A DNA stretch of 6,604 bases, from the NCBI GenBank assembly GCA_045590935.1, contig JAZNSA010000006.1:1-6604 (forward strand), in the 5' to 3' direction. The notes under the pieces were generated by a model that saw nothing but the letters and a program-made list of their open reading frames with translations, was not told the origin of the DNA and made no database searches. This DNA comes from CAKSHP01 sp045590935 (lineage in GTDB: Bacteria; Bacillota; Clostridia; UBA1381; UMGS1253). This document shows, piece by piece, positions 1-5,365 of the stretch (position 1 is the stretch's first letter; each line of letters starts with the position of its first letter). The position numbers and the translations under genes were made by a program.

Positions 1-1500
1 CTTGCCGTCCTCAAAAACAGGCTTCATAGCATCTCCCAATCTCAAGTCATAAATCTCAATTTCTTCATCGTTTTCATTTATGAAAACTGTTTCTTCGGAT
101 ACCTTAAAGCGCTCTTTCGTTTTTAAAACATCTAAAACAACGCTGCTCTCTCTTTCATCAATAACAATTTGACTTAATCTGCACGCATTATCCTTAAAAT
201 CAACATACGAATCAATACTTGTAACGATTGAATCAACTGTTGCAATATGCGCCAAATCCTTAACCTTAAGCTCACTCAAATTATTTAGCTCATATCCGTT
301 TCTTGTAAGCTTAACATCATCAGAAATCACAAGCTCGCTGATTTCTCCGTCAGCGCCCTCAAACTTAATCTCCTTAATCGGCAGAGTAGCAATGGATAAA
401 ATCTTTACATCCTTAAATCTTCTCTCGTTTCCGGTTCCCTTTATTGTTCTTACAAATCCATTTATCAACCCCAACACAACAGGATTTTCAAAATTCATTT
501 CACTAAGCTTAACAGCCTTATCCTTTTCCATACAAGTCAAAAAGGCAGAAAGCTTATATTCTGTTCCATCAAGCATCGTTATTGAATTTGCATTTTGCGA
601 AGCAACAACACCCTCAACGCTTTCCATAACCAAAAGGCTCTCTCTTACGACATCAAGTGCCCACGTACCGCTCGAAATATCAACCAAAGTCGCTAAATCT
701 CCTATTGCTATATCAGAAAGCTCACATTTTCCCGAATTTATCGTATAGCTTGCTTTTTCATCCATCTTATAATTTACGCCGTCAATAGCAACAACACCGT
801 CGTCTGCATACACTGCTGTAACAGAGCCCGTTGTATACTTAATGTCTACCTTCTTGATTATGCGGTCCAAAATAAGAGCTATTTGCGCTCGTGTTACGCC
901 CGTATCAGGCGAAAAGCTTCCATCCTCCATTCCCGTAAGTATTCCGTTGCTTGCAGCAAACGCAACCGCCTTTAAGGCTTCAGCGGGAATTTTATCTGCA
1001 TCGGTAAAGCTTTGCACAAGCTCTCCTGCCTCATCGAACTCATCTCTCAAATTAAGAATTTTTGAAAGCAAAACTGCAACCTCATAACGAAGCAAAATTT
1101 TATTCTTATTCTGCTCAGACAAATAAACTTCCAAATCCTCTTCATTCAACACGCCACGGGAAATCATAAAGGCAAGCTCTTTTTCTGCGTATGTATTAAA
1201 TTTATTTATCAAAGGTTTATATTCATACTGACTAAACTCAACTATAAACGAATTCTGATAATCGTTTACTCCGATTGCTCTTGCAAGCAACGTAAACGCT
1301 TCTTGACGAGTTATCTGTTTTTCAGGGCCATACGTTCCGTCAGAATAACCTTTAATTATTCCCAAATATGCCAACTCATTAATTGTTTCTTTCGCCCACT
1401 CATAAGTATCGTCTTGCAAATCCGAAAAATTTGTCGCATACGAAACAGACGATAAAAGAATCGTTACCATAATCAGTAGTGAAATGATTTTTTTTAGCAT
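1..1500 (-). CDS. Secreted SLH-domain (S-layer homology) protein, C-terminus cut by the window edge
   Basis: The reading frame is open from the start codon to the left edge (500 codons, no stop), so the C-terminus is missing. Residues 1-22 form a typical signal peptide: MLKK, a hydrophobic core, then a signal-peptidase I site after SYA. SLH repeats follow at about 24-77 (has WAKETI, GIIKGYSDGTYGP and ITRQE), about 99-150 (divergent; LLRYE replaces the usual TRAE) and 164-217 (GILTGMEDGSFSP, VTRAQ). In this family, three SLH repeats bind secondary cell-wall polymers and hold the protein on the cell surface. From residue 224 to the edge there are about four beta-rich modules of roughly 60 residues, with a loose pattern of G-x-V strand, DG-x-x-Y turn, then L-x-D-L-x-x-GD. 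I do not recognise a catalytic domain, so the role is structural or surface-binding by inference. The start at 1500 is chosen because GGGGAGG lies 9 nt upstream; the in-frame ATG at 1509 abuts that site with no spacer. Confidence 0.9.
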   Translation of the reverse strand, partial: MLKKIISLLIMVTILLSSVSYATNFSDLQDDTYEWAKETINELAYLGIIKGYSDGTYGPEKQITRQEAFTLLARAIGVNDYQNSFIVEFSQYEYKPLINKFNTYAEKELAFMISRGVLNEEDLEVYLSEQNKNKILLRYEVAVLLSKILNLRDEFDEAGELVQSFTDADKIPAEALKAVAFAASNGILTGMEDGSFSPDTGVTRAQIALILDRIIKKVDIKYTTGSVTAVYADDGVVAIDGVNYKMDEKASYTINSGKCELSDIAIGDLATLVDISSGTWALDVVRESLLVMESVEGVVASQNANSITMLDGTEYKLSAFLTCMEKDKAVKLSEMNFENPVVLGLINGFVRTIKGTGNERRFKDVKILSIATLPIKEIKFEGADGEISELVISDDVKLTRNGYELNNLSELKVKDLAHIATVDSIVTSIDSYVDFKDNACRLSQIVIDERESSVVLDVLKTKERFKVSEETVFINENDEEIEIYDLRLGDAMKPVFEDGK

Positions 1501-1509
1501 AACCTTCAT

Positions 1510-1516
1510 CCTCCCC
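1510..1516 (-). promoter_or_regulatory. Ribosome binding site that decides the SLH-protein start
   Basis: On the minus strand this reads GGGGAGG. It touches the ATG at 1509-1507 directly, which is too close for initiation, but it is 9 nt from the in-frame ATG at 1500-1498. The start three codons downstream is therefore preferred, and it still leaves a complete signal peptide. Confidence 0.7.
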
Positions 1517-1536
1517 ATAGTAAAAAACGTTTCGAT

Positions 1537-1570
1537 AAAATTTCTTACATATAAAAATTTCTTACATATA
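1537..1570. repeat. Exact 17-bp tandem duplication in the SLH gene leader
   Basis: The unit AAAATTTCTTACATATA occurs at 1537-1553 and again, immediately abutting, at 1554-1570, with no mismatch. The bases on either side differ, so the duplication is exactly two units. It lies directly downstream of the predicted -10 box of the SLH gene and spans the predicted transcription start, so it would lengthen the 5' leader by one unit. It may be a slippage product in AT-rich DNA or a duplicated protein-binding site. Confidence 0.9.
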
Positions 1571-1571
1571 T

Positions 1572-1600
1572 ATTATATACTAATTCAATTATTAAGTAAA
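1572..1600 (-). promoter_or_regulatory. Sigma-A-type promoter for the SLH-protein gene
   Basis: Read on the minus strand, a TTTACT -35 box (1600-1595, 4 of 6 to consensus) is followed after exactly 17 nt by a perfect TATAAT -10 box (1577-1572). Transcription would start near 1565, giving a leader of about 65 nt before the ATG at 1500. The surroundings are very AT-rich, so chance matches are easier here, but the perfect -10 and the correct spacing make this the best candidate in the gap. Confidence 0.6.
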
Positions 1601-1651
1601 TAGTTTTTTTTAATTTTTTAAATTATTTTTTGTTTCAAAATGGGCTTTTTA

Positions 1652-3628
1652 TTATTTGTTTTCAAGAAAAGATACAATCCTTTTTACAAATTGAAGCCGC
1701 TTATCTAAAAAGGCGTCTTTCCTTAAAATTAATTTTTCATTTTCACTGTTATATATTGAGAGCTTGTCCTTTGCTGCAATCAAAAGTCCGTCCATAAACT
1801 TAAAAATCTTCTCGCATCTATCGTCTTTAAACAAGATTTCGTTAAGCGTTTTATACAAAATATATTCCTCTTTTTTATCAAAGAAAAGCTCAAAATATTC
1901 CTTTGCATTTTCAAGCAAGAAAATATTTGTATATATTCCAACCTGTGAAAATCCTTGCGGTTTAATTTTATGCTCGAGCTTCTCCCAACCGTCAAGCGTA
2001 AATCTGTAATACATATCGTCTGAATTTTTAGGTATTTCGGAAATATTATATCTTTTTACCTTCTCTGTTTTAATAACTCTGCCAAAATATTGTATTCCAT
2101 AGTCGTCTCCAAACAGATGCTTCGACTGATATATAGCTACAAATTCTATATCCTCCGCATTTTCTACAAACTGCTCAGGTATGTAATAAAAATTACCCTC
2201 CATATTAAGATAAAATTGCCCCGAATTTTTAACAACGGCAACAAGCATGTTCTTCTTTGAAATATCAATATCCTCTAAATTTTCAAGCCCGCTCGGCTCT
2301 ATAAAGCAAACGTCTTTTCCTGACTTTTCCCCGCCTATAAATCTCTTAAAATATTTTTTAAAAAATTCATCCATTAATTCCGTCTTGCTTAGTGAAAATT
2401 CAACTGTTTCAATTATTTCGCTCGAACAATTTGTACAGCATAATACTACCAATCCACTATCAAGGCAGTGCTCTTTTTCCTCATAAAGAATTTTTTCTCT
2501 TATCCTTCTTGCAATATCCGCTTCCTTTTCCGTTACAACTTTGCAATAGATTGGCACAAAAATGCATTTTTTAGAAACAATCGCATCGCTTGTCCTCTTT
2601 TTAACCAAAGCAGTTATAGCGCCTCTTTCAAAAAATGTGTATGTTAAAATTATTTCGCAATCATTTTCAGAATCGATATATACCGTTTGAATTTGCTTAT
2701 CCAAGTCAATTTCAAGCTTACCTTCATTGCAAAAGACTTTGTTATCCTTAAACGGCACATATTTCTTTGCAAGCATTTCGCACATTTCTAAAAAGCACCA
2801 GAATGGATAGAGCTTATCAATGTCAAAGCTGCTTAGTCTCGTGTAATTTCCACACAAATTTTCAACAAGTGCCACAACCTTCTTTATCTTTTTCGGAAGC
2901 TTCTTTTCGTAAGTAAGAAACTCTTTTTGGCTACATTCTTTTAAATACATATCACAAAAACCATCTGCGTTTTCATCAATAGCATACAAAGCACCGCTCT
3001 TTTCCTTCATTCTGCCATAAAAATATGCTTTTACAAATTCAAAAAGCCTTTTGTTTTCATTAATTGCCTTTCTTTTTTTCAGTTTTTCTTTGGCTTCTTT
3101 GTTTTTCTTCTTAAACCATACATTATTAACTGCTTTTGAAAAGGTATCCTTTTTTAAATTTTCGATACTGCTTACCGCTCTTTTATAATTCTCTGAAAAA
3201 CCCTCATAGCTTTTATCTGCTTTTGCAAGTTCAGCATATATAATTTGATTTGTTCTTTTTATAAATTGTTTAAAATCGTCCTTATAATTTTTATTGTCTG
3301 TTGCTTCAAAGCTGATACGAGCATATAACTCTCCGCTTATGAATATTTCAATGCAAACAGCACAAGGTCTTTCAAAAGATAAAATACCACTTAGCATATT
3401 TCCCGCAGCAAAAGGCTTTATTCTTTCCTCATCATTTACTCTTATATCCAATTTTTCTCTTGATTTATTAAAAACAATTATTTCATAAGCCTTATTACAT
3501 AAAAAGCAAGGTACCTCTCCCGATACATCGCACCCATCAACGCAAAAAGCATCTATCGGCAAACCCCAGCGTGCATCATCCTCACCTTTTATAAAAATAT
3601 TAACTTTTTTGGATTTAAATTCAAACAT
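1652..3628 (-). CDS. 658-residue cysteine-rich protein of unknown function, possibly a divergent DUF2357/PD-(D/E)XK-like protein
   Basis: I do not recognise this gene with confidence. There is no signal peptide or membrane segment, so it is probably cytoplasmic. In order: a beta-rich N-terminal part (1-108); a lysine-rich helical stretch (about 111-210, strongly basic at 172-190); a helix with LYPFWCFLEMCEMLAKKY (273-290) followed by beta strands ending in LTYTFFERG (328-336); an alpha/beta region (350-430); a beta-rich C-terminal part (about 493-582: AIYQSKHLFG, YGIQYFGRV, MYYRFTLDGWEKL); and terminal helices. The 273-336 segment recalls the 'YE-x-W' start of DUF524/PD-(D/E)XK modules that follow DUF2357, but the D...D/E-x-K active site is not evident. 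The C-terminal part recalls a small domain carried by some restriction-type and helicase proteins. Both comparisons are from memory. There are 20 cysteines, including C-x2-C at 41, 89 and 398. Start at 3628: GAGGGG lies 6 nt upstream, and longer in-frame starts at 3724 and 3688 lie upstream of the predicted transcription start. No partner gene is adjacent. Confidence 0.75.
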   Translation of the reverse strand: MFEFKSKKVNIFIKGEDDARWGLPIDAFCVDGCDVSGEVPCFLCNKAYEIIVFNKSREKLDIRVNDEERIKPFAAGNMLSGILSFERPCAVCIEIFISGELYARISFEATDNKNYKDDFKQFIKRTNQIIYAELAKADKSYEGFSENYKRAVSSIENLKKDTFSKAVNNVWFKKKNKEAKEKLKKRKAINENKRLFEFVKAYFYGRMKEKSGALYAIDENADGFCDMYLKECSQKEFLTYEKKLPKKIKKVVALVENLCGNYTRLSSFDIDKLYPFWCFLEMCEMLAKKYVPFKDNKVFCNEGKLEIDLDKQIQTVYIDSENDCEIILTYTFFERGAITALVKKRTSDAIVSKKCIFVPIYCKVVTEKEADIARRIREKILYEEKEHCLDSGLVVLCCTNCSSEIIETVEFSLSKTELMDEFFKKYFKRFIGGEKSGKDVCFIEPSGLENLEDIDISKKNMLVAVVKNSGQFYLNMEGNFYYIPEQFVENAEDIEFVAIYQSKHLFGDDYGIQYFGRVIKTEKVKRYNISEIPKNSDDMYYRFTLDGWEKLEHKIKPQGFSQVGIYTNIFLLENAKEYFELFFDKKEEYILYKTLNEILFKDDRCEKIFKFMDGLLIAAKDKLSIYNSENEKLILRKDAFLDKRLQFVKRIVSFLENK

Positions 3629-3634
3629 ACCTAT

Positions 3635-3640
3635 CCCCTC
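3635..3640 (-). promoter_or_regulatory. Ribosome binding site that decides the start of the 658-residue protein
   Basis: On the minus strand this reads GAGGGG, with a 6-nt spacer to the ATG at 3628. The in-frame ATGs at 3688 and 3724 have no comparable site, so the 658-residue form is preferred over the 690-residue one. Confidence 0.65.
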
Positions 3641-3674
3641 GCAGTAAAAGCTAAAACAATACGCTTCCTTTTTA

Positions 3675-3703
3675 ATTTTATCATACATTTTCTCTATATG
3701 CAA
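3675..3703 (-). promoter_or_regulatory. Extended -10 promoter for the 658-residue protein gene
   Basis: On the minus strand, TTGCAT (3703-3698, a weak -35) is followed after 17 nt by TAAAAT (3680-3675, 5 of 6), which is preceded by TGA, giving an extended -10 of the TGn type. Transcription would start near 3668, about 40 nt before the ATG at 3628. If right, this excludes the longer in-frame starts at 3688 and 3724. A weaker alternative is TTGTGT/TATAAA at 3791-3761, with a 19-nt spacer. Confidence 0.45.
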
Positions 3704-3819
3704 ACTATTTCTTAACCAAACCAATATATTTTTTCGTCATCATTTACAACGTCATTGATTTTTATACACAATTTATCTACAAATCACACAACGCCATACA
3801 AATTATCCATATTTTATGC

Positions 3820-3877
3820 AAAAAAAAGCAAAAAAAGCTTGACATTCCTTGACAAAACTGATACACTAGACTAGTAT
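3820..3877 (+). promoter_or_regulatory. Strong double promoter with A-tract UP element for the str cluster
   Basis: Two A-tracts (A8 from 3820, A7 from 3830, phased by 10 bp) sit just upstream of a perfect TTGACA -35 box at 3839-3844, with TACACT as -10 at 3862-3867 (17-nt spacer). A second perfect TTGACA lies at 3849-3854, with TAGTAT as -10 at 3872-3877 (again 17 nt). Both -10 boxes match consensus at 4 of 6. Starts would fall near 3874 and 3884, giving leaders of about 48 and 38 nt before the L7Ae-family gene. Phased A-tracts upstream of -35 are typical of highly expressed ribosomal promoters. Confidence 0.8.
3865..3875. repeat. Short inverted repeat across both -10 boxes
   Basis: ACTAG-A-CTAGT is a perfect 5-bp inverted repeat around a single central base. 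It covers the end of the first -10 box and the start of the second. It could be a small operator or could be chance; the arms are too short to decide. Confidence 0.35.
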
Positions 3878-3921
3878 CGATAGAATTGTGCAGTCTGTCT
3901 GCACGTATTTTGGAGGAAAAA

Positions 3922-4164
3922 ATGCTTAGTGATATTAAAGGCACGAATGTGTGCGTTGGAGTTAAGCAATCGAAAAAAGCGCTTGAGGAAGGTATTGTGT
4001 CAAAAGCTTACGTTGCCGATGATGCAGACCCTCACGTCACCGAGCCCTTTGCGGCTGCTTGTAAGTCAGCGGGGGTAGAGGTTATACGGACTCCGTCTAT
4101 GGAAAAGCTTGGGCACGCTGCGGGAATTGATGTTGGAGCGGCAATTGTGTCCGTTTTAAAGTAG
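3922..4164 (+). CDS. rplGB: L7Ae-family kink-turn RNA-binding protein (YbxF/RplGB type)
   Basis: The 80-residue product has the L7Ae/L30e/S12e/Gadd45 pattern: GVKQSKKALEEG at 13-24, the strand AYVADDADPHV at 29-39, then a conserved C-terminal half with SMEKLGHAAGIDVGAAI. Members of about 82 residues sit just before rpsL in many Firmicutes; the Bacillus subtilis protein (YbxF/RplGB) binds kink-turn RNA. The length fits a complete single-domain protein. The ATG at 3922 has GGAGG 5 nt upstream (3912-3916). The frame stays open further upstream to a TTG at 3886, but that would translate through the ribosome binding site. It is the first gene after the double promoter, and rpsL follows 76 bp later, so it is probably the first gene of the operon. 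Unusually, rpoC is not upstream. Whether it regulates its own operon cannot be seen here. Confidence 0.88.
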   Translation: MLSDIKGTNVCVGVKQSKKALEEGIVSKAYVADDADPHVTEPFAAACKSAGVEVIRTPSMEKLGHAAGIDVGAAIVSVLK

Positions 4165-4177
4165 TTTTAACATGAGT

Positions 4178-4200
4178 TTATAGAAGCTTTGCTTTTATAA
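4178..4200 (+). promoter_or_regulatory. 10-bp hairpin between the L7Ae-family gene and rpsL
   Basis: TTATAGAAGC (4178-4187) pairs with GCTTTTATAA (4191-4200) around a TTT loop; nine Watson-Crick pairs and one G-U. No run of T follows, so it is not a typical intrinsic terminator. It begins 13 nt after the L7Ae-family stop codon and ends 22 nt before the rpsL Shine-Dalgarno site, so it could protect or mark a processing site in the operon mRNA. Confidence 0.5.
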
Positions 4201-4240
4201 TATATAAAATTTAATATTTGTGAAAGGAGGAATCTGAAAA

Positions 4241-4657
4241 ATGCCTACATTTAATCAGTTGGTTAGAAAGGGAAGACAGGATAAGATTTTCAAATCTTCA
4301 ACCCCTGCTCTCTTGAAAGGACTTAACTCATTAAAGAAAAAAGCGACAGACCAGAGCTCGCCTCAAAAGCGTGGAGTTTGTACTTCAGTTAGAACAATGA
4401 CGCCTAAAAAGCCAAACTCTGCTCTTAGAAAGATTGCCAGAGTTCGTCTGACAAACGGCATTGAAGTTACAGCTTATATCCCGGGTATCGGACATAACTT
4501 GCAGGAGCATAGTGTTGTTTTGATTGAAGGCGGAAGAGTTCGTGACTTGCCTGGTACAAGATATCATATTATTCGTGGTACTCTTGATGCTCAGGGTGTT
4601 GCAAATCGTAATCAGGCAAGAAGCCGTTACGGTGCAAAGAAACCAAAAGCGAAGTGA
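4241..4657 (+). CDS. rpsL: 30S ribosomal protein S12
   Basis: The 138-residue product is S12, which lines the decoding centre of the 30S subunit. It opens with MPTFNQLVRKGR and has SPQKRGVCT (40-48), TPKKPNSALRK (54-64), the LTNGIEVTAYIPG strand region (70-82), GHNLQEHSVVLI (84-95) and a basic C-terminus ending GAKKPKAK. The length and the extra stretch between residues 25 and 40 match the Bacillus/Clostridium type; E. coli S12 is shorter. The first lysine of TPKKP (K56, E. coli K43) is unchanged. Three positions depart from E. coli and Bacillus as I recall them: S49 for R36, E96 for R83, and R101 for K88 (E. coli Met1 numbering). D102, the aspartate methylthiolated in E. coli, is present. 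AAAGGAGG lies 10 nt upstream of the ATG. The next gene, rpsG, follows after an unusually long 175-bp gap. Confidence 0.98.
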   Translation: MPTFNQLVRKGRQDKIFKSSTPALLKGLNSLKKKATDQSSPQKRGVCTSVRTMTPKKPNSALRKIARVRLTNGIEVTAYIPGIGHNLQEHSVVLIEGGRVRDLPGTRYHIIRGTLDAQGVANRNQARSRYGAKKPKAK

Positions 4658-4711
4658 TATTAATACAAATGTATTATGTGGCTTTGCCAAAAATCACAAT
4701 ATAAGTGCGGC

Positions 4712-4801
4712 AACTACTCATACCTGTGCTTTTTAGCAAGGCTGTGTAATTAAATTGTAGTGCGCGCTGTCAGTATTTTTTTAAATTACTGAGTACCTGT
4801 G
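4712..4801 (+). repeat. Imperfect direct repeat within the rpsL-rpsG spacer
   Basis: AACTACTCATACCTGTG (4712-4728) and AATTACTGAGTACCTGTG (4784-4801) share an exact TACCTGTG end and an AAYTACT start, 72-73 bp apart. With only 8 identical bases in a row, this may be chance, but both copies lie inside the noncoding spacer. Confidence 0.4.
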
Positions 4802-4817
4802 ATTATGATTAATCATG

Positions 4818-4825
4818 AAGGAGGG
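4818..4825 (+). promoter_or_regulatory. Ribosome binding site that decides the rpsG GTG start
   Basis: AAGGAGGG, with an 8-nt spacer from its GGAGG core to the GTG at 4833. The only in-frame ATG nearby (4815) overlaps this site and so cannot use it. Confidence 0.85.
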
Positions 4826-4832
4826 AAGAAAA

Positions 4833-5303
4833 GTGCCAAGAAGAGGTTTTATAGCAAAGAGAGAGGTTTTACCGGACCCTATGTATAACAGCGTTGTTGT
4901 TACAAAGCTTATAAACAACATTATGCTTGACGGTAAAAAAGGTGTAGCACAGCAGATAGTATATGATGCTTTCGAGATTATCGGCGAGAAAACAGGAAAG
5001 AATCCTTTGGATGCTTTCGCTGAAGCAATGGATAATATCATGCCTGTATTAGAGGTTAAAGCAAGACGTGTCGGTGGTGCTAACTATCAGGTTCCTATCG
5101 AGGTTCGTCCTGACAGACGTCAGACTCTTGGATTAAGATGGCTAACAACTTATTCAAGAGCTCGTAATGAGAGAACTATGCGTGAAAGACTTGCAAATGA
5201 GATTTTAGATGCTTTAAACGGTACAGGTGGTGCTGTTAAGAAGCGTGAGGATACTCATAAAATGGCTGAAGCTAATAAGGCTTTTGCTCATTTCAGATGG
5301 TAG
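4833..5303 (+). CDS. rpsG: 30S ribosomal protein S7
   Basis: S7 binds the 3' major domain of 16S rRNA, nucleates assembly of the 30S head and lies near the exit-site tRNA. From a GTG start the product is 156 residues, the usual length for the family. It begins MPRRGFIAKREVLPDP and contains LINNIMLDGKKGVAQQI, the highly conserved PVLEVKARRVGGANYQVP followed by RPDRRQTLGLRWL, and ends VKKREDTHKMAEANKAFAHFRW as bacterial S7 proteins do. The upstream ATG at 4815 would add six residues, MKEGRK, encoded by the ribosome binding site itself, so it is rejected. fusA follows 62 bp later, and the gene is expected to be co-transcribed with rpsL and fusA. Confidence 0.98.
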   Translation: MPRRGFIAKREVLPDPMYNSVVVTKLINNIMLDGKKGVAQQIVYDAFEIIGEKTGKNPLDAFAEAMDNIMPVLEVKARRVGGANYQVPIEVRPDRRQTLGLRWLTTYSRARNERTMRERLANEILDALNGTGGAVKKREDTHKMAEANKAFAHFRW

Positions 5304-5365
5304 TATCATAATTTATATGAATTTAACACACAATATTCATTACAAATGAAAGGAGGAAATGAATA

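Larger units (their letters stand above)
4658..4832 (+). promoter_or_regulatory. rpsL-rpsG intercistronic region, possible S7 control region
   Basis: This 175-bp spacer is long for two adjacent ribosomal genes and holds no credible reading frame of its own. It contains several small inverted repeats: TAATAC/GTATTA at 4661-4676 (4-nt loop), TGCT/AGCA at 4727-4738, TCAGTA/TACTGA at 4770-4792, and the perfect palindrome ATGATTAATCAT at 4805-4816, just before the rpsG ribosome binding site. In E. coli, S7 represses its operon by binding the rpsL-rpsG spacer. A similar role here is inference; I did not find the E. coli structure itself, and no good promoter is evident. Confidence 0.35.

Noticed and set aside
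392..1087. Plus-strand open frames at 392-748 and 842-1087
   Set aside because: They are antisense to the SLH gene, low-complexity (serine, leucine, isoleucine rich) and lack family features.
1501..1509. ATG at 1509 as the start of the SLH protein
   Set aside because: GGGGAGG abuts it with no spacer; the ATG at 1500 has a 9-nt spacer.
1601..1651. Terminator for the 658-residue gene in the T-rich stretch
   Set aside because: Read in the gene's direction the stretch is A-rich, with only weak AT hairpins (such as 1611-1625) and no U-run after them.
1764..3488. Open frames on both strands inside 1652-3628
   Set aside because: They are shadows of the 658-residue gene, without ribosome binding sites or recognisable domains.
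3629..3724. Longer 690-residue form of the orphan protein from the ATG at 3724
   Set aside because: There is no ribosome binding site there, and a likely promoter lies within this stretch, while GAGGGG fits the ATG at 3628.
3886..3921. N-terminal extension of the L7Ae-family gene from a TTG at 3886
   Set aside because: It would be translated through the GGAGG site at 3912-3916, begins almost at the predicted transcription start, and adds residues absent from the family.
4815..4832. ATG start for rpsG at 4815
   Set aside because: The six extra codons are the ribosome binding site itself; the GTG at 4833 gives the standard 156-residue S7.
5317..5340. ATGAAT/ATTCAT inverted repeat between rpsG and fusA
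   Set aside because: The stem is only 6 AT-rich pairs with a 12-nt loop and no T-run, so it is likely chance.
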